The notes beneath the pieces are model-generated. The model did no database searches, had not been told where the DNA came from, and saw only the letters and a list, made by a program, of their open reading frames with translations. 32,964 nucleotides of DNA from Psychromonas sp. (GTDB lineage Bacteria > Pseudomonadota > Gammaproteobacteria > Enterobacterales > Psychromonadaceae), in the NCBI GenBank assembly GCA_013619145.1, contig JABXKR010000156.1, positions 1 to 32,964 of the forward strand, in the 5' to 3' direction. Made by a program: the position numbers and the translations under genes. Below, piece by piece: positions 25,704-32,964 of the stretch (the first letter of the stretch is position 1; each line of letters starts with the position of its first letter).

Positions 25704-25868
25704 ATCTATAAGCGTTATTTGCAACTGTTAATCTTTAAATACAATTAGTTAGATATCACTGAAAACAGTTCTGCATAGTATTGTAAGGGCTGTGTAATAT
25801 CATGTAATATTCCGGCATCTCAAATAATGTTAAATTATTATATGTATTTATAAATATGAAGGGTTTCC

Positions 25869-27371
25869 ATGTCATTTACCATCAAACAAAAAGTGTATTT
25901 TTTCGTCTTTTTCGCCTTATTGGCCATATTAATTATTGGTTATCGAAGTATCAGTTTAGTCAAAGATGAAATGTATGAAGATAGAAAAACACAGTTAAAA
26001 GTTCAGGTTGAATCAGTAGAAGGTTTACTAAAATCATATCAGCAAAAAGTAACAGCTGGCGATTTAACGCTTGATCAAGCACAGCAAACATTTTATCAAA
26101 CCGTGCAAGAGTTACAGTACAGTGGCAATGGCTATTTTTTTGCAGTCAGCACCGATATGACTTTACAGGCAACTTTGAAAGGTAAAAAAACCGGAGTTAA
26201 CGTTGCCAACATTAAAGATGCAAATGGGCGATTTCTTTATCAGGACATTATAAACAGCACGCAGAATTCTGATGGCCGGGGTTATGTTGAATACCAATTC
26301 CAACGTGCCAGCAATGGTGTCTCAGAAGATAAATTATCCTATGCTATTTTGTTTAAACCTTGGAACCTGGTTGTCGGTACTGGTATTTACATTAGTGATC
26401 TTAATGAAAAAGTGTATGAAAATATCATCGCTATGGTGATTATGGTAAGCATCTTTTTTATTGGCCTTATTTTAATCGCATTCTTTATTATCTCTGCAGT
26501 TATTAACCCTATCGAAAATATTCAAAAAGTGATGGTTAAAGCTGAACGAGGTGACATGACACAACGTTTGGATATTTTAAATGATGATGAACTTGGTGCA
26601 TTAAGTAAAACGATAAACTCGATGCTTAGCGAGTTCCATAGTTTAGTAGAGAAACTTGTCGGCTCATCTCAAAACCTGACAACTGCTTCTGAAAGTTTGT
26701 CGGTTATTGCGGGACAAACAAACCGAGGTGTCAGCAAACAAAGTGAAGAGATTCAAACAGTTGTTAGTGCGATTGAACAGATGTCATTAACTGTTAAAGA
26801 GGTGGAAGGTAATACCGTTAATGCCTCAAATACTACAGCCGAAGCGCGAGATATGATCCATGAAGCAAGTCGTATGGTCGTAGATACAATGGGCTTGATT
26901 GATAATGCATCACAAAAAATCGACCATGCGAGCTTAGTTGTCGATGAACTTAAACAGGGATCCACTGAAATTGCTGAGGTATTGAATGTTATTACCGGCA
27001 TTTCTGATCAAACAAATTTACTTGCATTAAATGCAGCCATAGAAGCGGCGCGAGCTGGTGAAGCCGGACGTGGATTTGCTGTTGTTGCGGATGAAGCCGC
27101 TAAACAGACAATTGAATCAGCTGCAAAAACTGATGAAAATTTAAAATTAGTTGTTAGGCATGTACTGCAAATCAATGATATGACTGGACAAATTGCTTCG
27201 GCAACCACTGAGCAAGCTGCAGTTTCGGAAGAAGTCGCTCGTGCCATGGTCAGTATCAGTGATATTTCAGTTGAAACGGGACAAGCAAGTGAACAAACCA
27301 GAACTGAAAGTTTAAACGTGAAATCACTTTCAGAAAGTGTAGATCAAAGCGTTGCTAGATTCGCAATATAA
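25869..27371 (+). CDS. Methyl-accepting chemotaxis protein with a Cache sensor and a shortened signalling hairpin
   Basis: This 500-residue chemoreceptor has TM1 at about 9-28, a periplasmic single Cache domain (about 30-185, with YFFAVSTDM and [12 protein letters not shown]), TM2 at about 190-215, a HAMP domain (about 216-270) and a cytoplasmic signalling domain. The hairpin tip ([21 protein letters not shown]) is intact. The descending arm is not: after VADE (E409) the usual VR-x-LA-x-RT and following heptads are missing and the chain goes straight to [12 protein letters not shown]. Judged against ordinary 40-heptad receptors, about 38 residues are absent from one arm only, in frame. Coiled-coil pairing below the tip should be disturbed, so signalling may be impaired. 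The ligand is unknown; small organic acids are common for this sensor type. Confidence 0.92.
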   Translation: MSFTIKQKVYFFVFFALLAILIIGYRSISLVKDEMYEDRKTQLKVQVESVEGLLKSYQQKVTAGDLTLDQAQQTFYQTVQELQYSGNGYFFAVSTDMTLQATLKGKKTGVNVANIKDANGRFLYQDIINSTQNSDGRGYVEYQFQRASNGVSEDKLSYAILFKPWNLVVGTGIYISDLNEKVYENIIAMVIMVSIFFIGLILIAFFIISAVINPIENIQKVMVKAERGDMTQRLDILNDDELGALSKTINSMLSEFHSLVEKLVGSSQNLTTASESLSVIAGQTNRGVSKQSEEIQTVVSAIEQMSLTVKEVEGNTVNASNTTAEARDMIHEASRMVVDTMGLIDNASQKIDHASLVVDELKQGSTEIAEVLNVITGISDQTNLLALNAAIEAARAGEAGRGFAVVADEAAKQTIESAAKTDENLKLVVRHVLQINDMTGQIASATTEQAAVSEEVARAMVSISDISVETGQASEQTRTESLNVKSLSESVDQSVARFAI

Positions 27372-27395
27372 ATCTAATTACAGTTTTAATTAAAG

Positions 27396-27428
27396 CAGAT
27401 GTTATCTATATAACATCTGTTTTTTTTT
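27396..27428 (+). terminator. Intrinsic terminator of the chemoreceptor gene, overlapping the ybaM stop
   Basis: CAGATGTTAT (27396-27405) pairs perfectly with ATAACATCTG (27410-27419) around a CTAT loop, followed by nine T residues (27420-27428). It ends plus-strand transcription 24 bases after the chemoreceptor stop. The last codons and stop of the convergent ybaM gene (27402-27404) lie inside the stem. Confidence 0.9.
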
Positions 27429-27575
27429 GAAATCATTTAAAACAATCTCAAGAGCTTCAATAGCAATAGCCGTTTCAATTTGGTTTTCTTCTAACAGTTG
27501 GATTAGATCTACTGCAATTTGTACCGATTTTGGGGCATCAGATAAACTACCACTGTTATTTTTTTGTTCACTCAT
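27402..27575 (-). CDS. ybaM: YbaM-like DUF2496 small protein
   Basis: This 57-residue ORF starts at ATG 27575, inside the end of priC, and stops at TAA 27402-27404. The core SDAPKSVQIAVDLIQLLEE and the following alternating hydrophobic helix (AIAIEALEIVLNDFKKK) match what I recall of E. coli YbaM, which also lies directly after priC. Function is unknown in any organism as far as I know. It overlaps priC by 8 bases (27568-27575), so translation is probably coupled, and its stop codon sits in the stem of the opposing chemoreceptor terminator. Confidence 0.85.
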   Translation of the reverse strand: MSEQKNNSGSLSDAPKSVQIAVDLIQLLEENQIETAIAIEALEIVLNDFKKKQMLYR

Positions 27576-28149
27576 CTTTTATATCTTCTAATTTAAACTC
27601 TAATTTTTGGGTGAAGGTATTACATTTTTGATAACGAATTTTTAAAGCCTCTATTTTTTCTTTAATATAGGATTTTTGTGCAGATTCACTTCCTGCTAAT
27701 ATCTCTTCTTGTTCAGAAATCATATTTAACAAACGATGCTCATATTGGTATTGTTTCTGCAATTGTTGGTATATCTGCTCTTTAGGAGAAGAGTAGGATT
27801 TATATAACAGATCTGCTTCACCTTTTTCTAATCCTTGTACAAGTTGCAATAAAACATGAAACTGGCCGACAAACAGTTCGCATTCATGTTTAATAAGGAC
27901 CTCTGGAAGTTCTTTATTTATCGCATCCTGTAATGAATTAAATGTTTTTTCCATCTGTTTTATATAGCCCGCAAGGCTAAGGCTACGCTTTGAGAAAAGA
28001 TGAATTTCAAAAACAAAACAGTGATTTTCTGTTTGTTTAATTTTACTGTCCAGTTTTACACAACGTTTACTTAAATCACAGAGCTGATCTTTTAACTGTT
28101 TTAAAAGTAAATGGTATGAACTTAATTCACTTTGCTTTAACTCAGCCAT
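27568..28149 (-). CDS. priC: Primosomal replication protein N'' (PriC)
   Basis: PriC helps reload DnaB helicase at stalled forks independently of PriA. The 193-residue protein is nearly all helical and rich in Gln, Lys and Leu, slightly longer than E. coli PriC (about 175). It has the N-terminal LKQLKDQLCDLS-like helix, a FEIHLFSKRSLSL stretch and the conserved central LPEVLIKHECELFVGQFHVL. Identification leans on this pattern plus its following neighbour ybaM, the same pair as in E. coli. It overlaps the upstream permease gene by 13 bases and ybaM by 8. Confidence 0.85.
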   Translation of the reverse strand: MAELKQSELSSYHLLLKQLKDQLCDLSKRCVKLDSKIKQTENHCFVFEIHLFSKRSLSLAGYIKQMEKTFNSLQDAINKELPEVLIKHECELFVGQFHVLLQLVQGLEKGEADLLYKSYSSPKEQIYQQLQKQYQYEHRLLNMISEQEEILAGSESAQKSYIKEKIEALKIRYQKCNTFTQKLEFKLEDIKDE

Positions 28150-28916
28150 GCGTTGTATCCTAAATTAACAGCCATAATCAGTACAATTGAGATAAAAATT
28201 GGTCGTATAAATTTTGCACCAAAATGAATGGCTGAATGTGCGCCAATATAGGCTCCAAGCATTAAACAACCGCCCATTGTTAAGCCGATTAACCAATTCA
28301 CTTGTCCAAAATAGATAAAAATTGCCAGCGAGGTCAGGTTACTGGTGAAATTCATCGATTTAGCGATGCCACTTGCAAGCAAAATATGCAAACGATATAA
28401 ACGCATCGTGGATATTACCCAGAATGCCCCTGTTCCGGGACCTGATGCTCCATCATAAAAGCCTAAAATAAAACCTTGCACACTCTGTTTAATTCGCAAA
28501 GCAAAATTGTTTTCTGGTAACTGATAATTATCAATATCTGCCATACGGTTAAATAAGCTGTACAACGCAACGGCTAAAATAATCAAAGGCAATAATTTTT
28601 CTAGCCATTGCGTATCTATAAAATTAATAAAAACGGTACCAACTAACGCACCAACAAAAGTACTGTATATACTTTGCAGCCAAAAATGGGGAGTAAAAAG
28701 CTGTTTTTTAAAATAGGTATAAGCGGCAGTACCCGATGCAAAACAGGCTGACAGCTTGTTTGTGCCAAGTGTTAAGTGTGGTGGTAGTCCTAAGCTTAAT
28801 AATGTTGGTACAGTTAACATTCCGCCTCCGCCAACAATCGCATCGATAAAACCCGCAGATAGGCCAACGACGATAATTAAAGCCCAGCTACTCGGATCAA
28901 ATAAAACTTCAGTCAT
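28137..28916 (-). CDS. yfcA: TSUP family (TauE/SafE) membrane permease, YfcA-like
   Basis: This is an inner-membrane protein of the sulfite exporter TauE/SafE family with about eight hydrophobic segments. From the preferred start at 28916 (MTEVLFDPSSWAL) it has 259 residues. Family hallmarks are GFIDAIVGGGGMLTVPTLLSLG, TNKLSA in the first half, and FYDGASGPGTGAFW in the second half, all similar to E. coli YfcA. An upstream in-frame start at 28976 would extend into dinG and has no family counterpart. It overlaps the dinG stop by 8 bases and priC by 13. The substrate is unknown. Confidence 0.88.
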   Translation of the reverse strand: MTEVLFDPSSWALIIVVGLSAGFIDAIVGGGGMLTVPTLLSLGLPPHLTLGTNKLSACFASGTAAYTYFKKQLFTPHFWLQSIYSTFVGALVGTVFINFIDTQWLEKLLPLIILAVALYSLFNRMADIDNYQLPENNFALRIKQSVQGFILGFYDGASGPGTGAFWVISTMRLYRLHILLASGIAKSMNFTSNLTSLAIFIYFGQVNWLIGLTMGGCLMLGAYIGAHSAIHFGAKFIRPIFISIVLIMAVNLGYNAWLS

Positions 28917-30975
28917 TACTGTTTTTCTCAAATTGAATATTAAAAGGGGGCAGGGCATCAAGTAAACCTTTCCCATAACGTTTTGTTTTTACACGTTTAT
29001 CTAAAATTATAATTTGACCTGTATCATTTTCTTTACGGATTAATCGTCCACAAGCTTGAATAAGTTTTTTGCTGGTTTCAGGAATAGAAAGTTGCATAAA
29101 GGGATTACCGCCTTGTGCTTTTATCCACTCGGAATGCGCTTCCTCAACAGGTGAATTAGGCACGGCAAAAGGTAATTTAGTGATCATTAAGTTTGTTAAG
29201 TAATGACCTGGTAAATCAAGCCCTTCCGATAAACTTCCTGTTCCAAACAGGATGCTGGTCAGGCCCTTGTCACAACGTTGTTTATGCACTTCAATCAGTT
29301 TACTGCGTGATAATTCACCTTGTACTAATAATGCGTTAGTATATTTTTTGGCAAGTTTATCGGCAACTAAATTCATTTGCCAATAGGATGCAAATAAAAC
29401 TAAGTTAGCCTGCTTATCCTGCAGGTAATCGTCAATTTTCTCAACCAGCTCATTGTCAAAGTCAGCTTGTGTCGGATCGTGCTGCATATCCGAAACAATT
29501 AAGGGAACGGTTGGATAATTAAAAGGTGATTTTAGGCGTAAGTATTGCGTGCCGTCATTACTTTTTAAGCCACTTTGACGTTTAAAGTATTCAAAATTAT
29601 TAAGTGAGGTTAATGTTGCGGAGCATAAAATCACCCCTGCTGCCTGCGACCAAAACATACATTCTAAAATACCGCCAACTTCAATCGGCGAGGCATTTAA
29701 ATAAATATCATTTTTTTCTTTTTCTGCCCAGGCGGCAATTGGCGTCTGTTTGCTAGAACGCTCTTTGGTTAACATTAGCCAAAGTGCATGCATGTTTTCC
29801 AGACGTTGTAAGAAAAAACCTGACTCAATCAATAATGGCTCCGCTTCCGCCATTTTTACATTACCATCTTTGATCTCTTCATTAATAATTGTTGCTAGTT
29901 TATTTAAGGCTGATAAACACTTTTTGCTCTCTTCCTTTAAATGACAGCCTGGAATGGTCAAAGCTTCAGGCAGTTCACCCATCTCAAAACGGTATTGCTC
30001 TGATTCACTGAAATATTGCGGGTTATTGTTGAAATACTGTTCAACAAGCTTAAGATCTTTGCTTAATTCAACAGCGCTTTCTAACATATTTAAACATGGT
30101 GTTATGGTGGTTTGTCGCTTAATTACCCGGTTGATATGCTGATTTAGCTGTTTGACTTTTTTCAGCCAATCCTGGCTGCCTTTAATACTTGCGCGTGCGC
30201 TGGAAAAATCGCGTGATATTTTCGGAAGATGGTGTGCTTCATCTAATATATAAAAACAGCTGTCAGGATCTGGTAATATAATACCCCCCCCCAACTCTAG
30301 ATCAGCTAACAGTAATGCATGGTTAACAACAATAACATCTGCTTTATTGATATCATCTCGCGCGCGATGAAACGGGCACTGACGATGATTTGCCAGCGCA
30401 CGTTTACAGCTAAATTTATCAGATACAATATGTTGCCATATGCGGTTTGGAATTGTTTTCGGCCAACTATCGCGATCACCTAACCATTTTCCTGACAGAT
30501 AAGCCTCATTTAAATCTTTTAATAAAGCCTTATCACCTGCTTGCGGTTTTTCTTCAAAGAGGATCTGCTGGGGTGTTTCCTGTTGAGTGCTGAATAATTT
30601 GTGCTCACAACAATAACGTTGACGGCCTTTTGCCAGAGTAAATGAAAATTTATAATCACTGTGACGTAAAAAGAAGGGCAGATCTTTATTGATTAACTGC
30701 TCTTGCAGGGTGATTGTGGCTGTTGAGATAATCAGCTTTTTATTTAATCGCTGTGCAACCGGCAGGGCTGCTAGGATATAAGCTAATGATTTACCGATAC
30801 CCGTGCCTGCTTCGGCAACAAGTATTCGCCTCGATTTGTCATATTCACCAGCAAGTACTTTTGCTATTTCAGCTACTAAATAGTTCTGAGCTTTACGTTT
30901 GCTGAAGTTGGGTAACGCTTGAGTAATAAGATCATAACTGCCACGGATCTGTTTTTTTAATGATTCTGAAAGCAT
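28909..30975 (-). CDS. dinG: DinG-type ATP-dependent DNA helicase
   Basis: This 688-residue superfamily 2 helicase of the XPD/DinG group has Walker A EAGTGIGKS (55-63), motif Ia STATITLQEQL, the DEAH box (245-248), TSATL-like CSATL, and C-terminal motif VI QACGRLIRKENDTGQ. DinG unwinds 5'-3' and resolves R-loops and D-loops. The Fe-S domain of E. coli DinG uses four Cys; here C122/C123, C190 and C200 are present but the middle one of the FSC...CPF cluster is missing (C190 to C200 with no Cys between). A nine-base G tract encodes GGG at 229-231. It heads an operon with overlapping yfcA, priC and ybaM. Confidence 0.9.
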   Translation of the reverse strand: MLSESLKKQIRGSYDLITQALPNFSKRKAQNYLVAEIAKVLAGEYDKSRRILVAEAGTGIGKSLAYILAALPVAQRLNKKLIISTATITLQEQLINKDLPFFLRHSDYKFSFTLAKGRQRYCCEHKLFSTQQETPQQILFEEKPQAGDKALLKDLNEAYLSGKWLGDRDSWPKTIPNRIWQHIVSDKFSCKRALANHRQCPFHRARDDINKADVIVVNHALLLADLELGGGIILPDPDSCFYILDEAHHLPKISRDFSSARASIKGSQDWLKKVKQLNQHINRVIKRQTTITPCLNMLESAVELSKDLKLVEQYFNNNPQYFSESEQYRFEMGELPEALTIPGCHLKEESKKCLSALNKLATIINEEIKDGNVKMAEAEPLLIESGFFLQRLENMHALWLMLTKERSSKQTPIAAWAEKEKNDIYLNASPIEVGGILECMFWSQAAGVILCSATLTSLNNFEYFKRQSGLKSNDGTQYLRLKSPFNYPTVPLIVSDMQHDPTQADFDNELVEKIDDYLQDKQANLVLFASYWQMNLVADKLAKKYTNALLVQGELSRSKLIEVHKQRCDKGLTSILFGTGSLSEGLDLPGHYLTNLMITKLPFAVPNSPVEEAHSEWIKAQGGNPFMQLSIPETSKKLIQACGRLIRKENDTGQIIILDKRVKTKRYGKGLLDALPPFNIQFEKNSND
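30284..30292 (-). repeat. G9 homopolymer inside dinG
   Basis: Nine consecutive C residues on the plus strand read as GGG GGG GGT in dinG, encoding three Gly after LEL. It is the only mononucleotide G/C run of this length I noticed. Such runs can slip during replication or sequencing, and a one-base change would truncate the helicase near residue 230. Confidence 0.8.
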
Positions 30976-30996
30976 AGTTTCCGCGCATAAAGAGAA

Positions 30997-31020
30997 AATT
31001 CATTGTTAGAATGAATTATA
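30997..31020 (-). promoter_or_regulatory. Operator-like palindrome overlapping a TATAAT upstream of dinG
   Basis: AATTCATT (30997-31004) and AATGAATT (31010-31017) form a perfect 8-bp inverted repeat with a 5-base spacer, 22 bases upstream of the dinG ATG. On the minus strand a TATAAT lies at 31020-31015, overlapping one arm, so the predicted start point falls inside the palindrome. The -35 is weak. It does not resemble the LexA box (CTGT-N8-ACAG) that controls dinG in E. coli. Confidence 0.4.
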
Positions 31021-31041
31021 TAAATATTTAGATAGACAAAC

Positions 31042-31065
31042 CACTTAGAAATACAGAACTAAGTG
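31042..31065 (-). terminator. Possible terminator after narQ-narP
   Basis: CACTTAG (31042-31048) pairs with CTAAGTG (31059-31065) around a 10-base loop, 22 bases past the narP stop. Read on the minus strand it is followed by GTTTGTCTATC, only a partial U-tract, so termination efficiency is uncertain. Confidence 0.4.
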
Positions 31066-31087
31066 ATTTAGTTATAATCGAAAATTT

Positions 31088-31723
31088 TTATTTAGGCTGT
31101 TGCAGATATAAAACAGCTGCTTCTACACGAGATTTTATCTGCATTTTTTTTAATAAACTCTTCACGTGTACTTTTACTGTACCTTCAGAGATATGCAAAT
31201 TTTCCGAAATCTCTTTATTACTATATCCTTTAGCAACTTCTTGTAATATCTGCACTTCTCGTTTAGTTAGGTTAGACAGTTTGTCGCGGATATTATCTTC
31301 CTGATCAAGTTCATTAAGATAGCTGTTTAATTTTTCACTGACTACTAATTGTCCTGCTAATACTTTAATTATATTTTCCAATAAAGATTCAGGTTCAGAA
31401 TCTTTTAACAAATAGCCATCGGCTCCCTGGTTAATCATTGCAATCACATCTTGTCTATTATCACTGACCGTTAAAATTATCACTTTTGCACAGCAGCCAT
31501 TTTGGCGTAATGCCTTTAAAGTCTCTAATCCGGAAATACCATGCATATTAAAGTCTAATAAAATCAGATCGGGTTGAAGTTTTTTGGCAAAACTGACCGC
31601 TTCAATACCGTTTGTCGCCTCTGCAATAATTTCAAAGCGTGCTTCAATAGATAATAATTGTTGAATGCCTTTACGCATAAGTGGGTGATCATCAACAATG
31701 ATCACGCGTGTTAAATCAGACAT
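31088..31723 (-). CDS. narP: Nitrate/nitrite response regulator NarP
   Basis: NarP is a NarL/FixJ-class transcription factor activated by NarQ in response to nitrate or nitrite. From ATG 31723 it has 211 residues. The receiver domain has VIIVDDHPLMRKG with the acidic pair, the phospho-acceptor Asp in LILLDFNMHG, the switch Thr in IILTVSD and Lys in YLLKDSEPE. The C-terminal helix-turn-helix is LTKREVQILQEVAKGYSNKE with ISEGTVKVHV. The layout matches E. coli NarP better than NarL by recalled similarity. The upstream in-frame TTG is less likely than the ATG, which has GGAA upstream. It overlaps the narQ stop by 8 bases. Confidence 0.9.
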   Translation of the reverse strand: MSDLTRVIIVDDHPLMRKGIQQLLSIEARFEIIAEATNGIEAVSFAKKLQPDLILLDFNMHGISGLETLKALRQNGCCAKVIILTVSDNRQDVIAMINQGADGYLLKDSEPESLLENIIKVLAGQLVVSEKLNSYLNELDQEDNIRDKLSNLTKREVQILQEVAKGYSNKEISENLHISEGTVKVHVKSLLKKMQIKSRVEAAVLYLQQPK

Positions 31724-32964
31724 TTTCAATTCCTTGATTAAGTAACGATTTTTTATAAGGGAAAATAAGTTTCACCTCAGTTCCTTTTACTAATGGGTTA
31801 ACTGCAAGCGTGGCACCGAGTTCATCTGCACGCTGTTTCATTATCGACAGCCCATAATGGTTTTCTTTTTGTGCATTATCCTTAATTCCCCAGCCATCAT
31901 CAATAATACTAATCCATACATTATTCTCATTAGTAATAATGCAGGAAACTTCAATCGAGGTGCATTGTGCATGTTTAATGGCATTAATAATGGCTTCACG
32001 AACAATTTGTAGTAAATGAATATGTTGGCTGGCATCCGTATAAAAGTGTGTTTCAAACTGTTTAATTGTAATAAGTGCAGGCGTTTGTTTTTGTAAGGTT
32101 TTTATCATAGTTATCATCGCTTCTTTAAAATTAGATTCTGGAACACTTAACCTAAATGTAGAAAGCAATGAGCGTAATTGGATATAAGCATCCGAAACAG
32201 CAACTTCAATATTGTTGATTGTTTGTTTTGCTTGCTCTTGTTGCGAGCCGCTGACTTGGCGATGTAACAGAGTGCACTGTATTTTCAAAAACGATAATGA
32301 CTGCGCAATTGAGTCATGTAATTCACGTGCGATGATGCCACGCTCTTCCATTAATAATATTTTTTGTGCCTGTAAACTGTGCTCTTCCTGATATAAAGCA
32401 CGAGCAACAAGTCCGGTAAAACTTTCAATAAGGCTAGTATGATCCTGCTCATGTTCACTAACCACATAGTTAAGAAAACCGTAAGGTTTAGCGTTAATAA
32501 TAATAGGGATGCGTAATAGATTAGGATCAAGGCTTGCACAACCCAGCGCACTATTTACGAAGGTACCATTATTTAATTCCACACAGACTTTACGTAAGTT
32601 TGCCTGTTTACCCAGTGCATTTAGCGCGTCAAATAAGATTGGAGAGGTTAATTTAACTGTGCTTAACTGCTGTGATATCGAAAACAAAAATTCAATAGTT
32701 TGATTTGCTTTTTCAAGTGCCAGCGTTTTTTGCTTAACCTGGTTTTGCATATCCTCAATTAAGTTTTGTATCTCTTTGGACATATCATCCATGCCCTGGG
32801 AAAGTATACCTATTTCATTTTTATAATCGGGGAAGGTAACGGAAAAATTGTGTTCTTTTATCGCTTCGACATTTGTAACAAGTTTTTTTACGGGTAGTGC
32901 AATATGCTTTTTTGAATAGTAGAAAAGAAAGATACCTGCAAAGGCAATCAATAAAAATTCAACT
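31716..32964 (-). CDS. narQ: Nitrate/nitrite sensor histidine kinase NarQ, 5' end beyond the window
   Basis: The frame stays open to the right edge, so the periplasmic sensor and TM1 lie outside the window. Visible are the end of TM2 (FLLIAFAGIFLFYY), a HAMP domain, a coiled segment, a GAF-like central region, then the HPK7-type kinase core. The H-box reads ERGIIARELHDSIAQSLSFL, the N-box REAIINAIKHAQ, and the G-box DDGWGI with NHYGLSIMKQRADELGA. These fit NarQ/NarX, and NHYG-x-x-IM-x-x-RA is closer to NarQ. The gene ends inside narP, forming a sensor-regulator operon. No nitrate or nitrite reductase genes are in the window. Confidence 0.88.
   Translation of the reverse strand, partial: VEFLLIAFAGIFLFYYSKKHIALPVKKLVTNVEAIKEHNFSVTFPDYKNEIGILSQGMDDMSKEIQNLIEDMQNQVKQKTLALEKANQTIEFLFSISQQLSTVKLTSPILFDALNALGKQANLRKVCVELNNGTFVNSALGCASLDPNLLRIPIIINAKPYGFLNYVVSEHEQDHTSLIESFTGLVARALYQEEHSLQAQKILLMEERGIIARELHDSIAQSLSFLKIQCTLLHRQVSGSQQEQAKQTINNIEVAVSDAYIQLRSLLSTFRLSVPESNFKEAMITMIKTLQKQTPALITIKQFETHFYTDASQHIHLLQIVREAIINAIKHAQCTSIEVSCIITNENNVWISIIDDGWGIKDNAQKENHYGLSIMKQRADELGATLAVNPLVKGTEVKLIFPYKKSLLNQGIENV

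Noticed and set aside
31040-31070. LexA box upstream of dinG
   Set aside because: CTGT occurs near here but there is no ACAG at the required 8-base spacing.
1-32964. Mobile element, CRISPR, tRNA or defence system
   Set aside because: No transposase or integrase, no regularly spaced repeats, no cloverleaf-like tRNA sequence and no recognisable defence gene were seen.

Overview
The window looks like a chromosome segment from an AT-rich marine gammaproteobacterium. Gene content and order (proQ-prc, sapABCDF, narQ-narP, dinG/priC/ybaM, yccA) and protein character point to Psychromonas or a close relative among cold-adapted Alteromonadales. That is an inference from recalled protein similarity; no rRNA or tRNA is present to anchor it. 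Nearly everything is core housekeeping, and I see no insertion sequence, prophage, CRISPR array or defence island.

Layout. 1-667: no long gene, several inverted repeats and one doubtful 48-codon ORF. 668-4151 (+): a secreted multi-domain GH13 alpha-amylase gene that has lost part of its catalytic barrel and is out of frame at about 2540. 4509-9248 (-): yccA (Bax-inhibitor family), tpiA, ttcA, then a membrane protein with degenerate GGDEF and EAL domains. 9386-14628 (-): a tightly overlapping sapABCDF peptide/polyamine ABC transporter operon. 14738-17689 (-): trhP (yegQ), a YfhL-type ferredoxin and a MATE exporter. 18031-22441 (+): proQ-prc with a good sigma-70 promoter and a terminator, then fadD. 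22455-23691 (-): lpxH and ppiB. 23819-27371 (+): cysS, a hairpin-rich gap, acylphosphatase, and a Cache-type chemoreceptor. 27402-30975 (-): dinG, a TSUP permease, priC and ybaM, each overlapping the next. 31088-32964 (-): narP and the 3' part of narQ, which runs off the right edge.

The genes cover tRNA modification (ttcA, trhP with ferredoxin), RNA chaperoning and periplasmic proteolysis (proQ-prc), fatty acid activation, lipid A synthesis, replication restart and repair (priC, dinG), nitrate/nitrite sensing and chemotaxis. They do not form one pathway.

No convincing undescribed system was found. The strongest oddities are two deletion-like events: the amylase, which loses conserved region I plus reading frame, and the chemoreceptor, which lacks about 38 residues on one arm of its signalling hairpin while staying in frame. 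Others are: SapD with Asn in place of the switch His; DinG missing one of the usual Fe-S cysteines and carrying a 9-base G tract; a GGDEF-EAL protein degenerate in both domains; an operator-like palindrome overlapping the putative dinG promoter; and several strong hairpins without U-tracts. All family assignments are from memory and motif reading, not from database searches.
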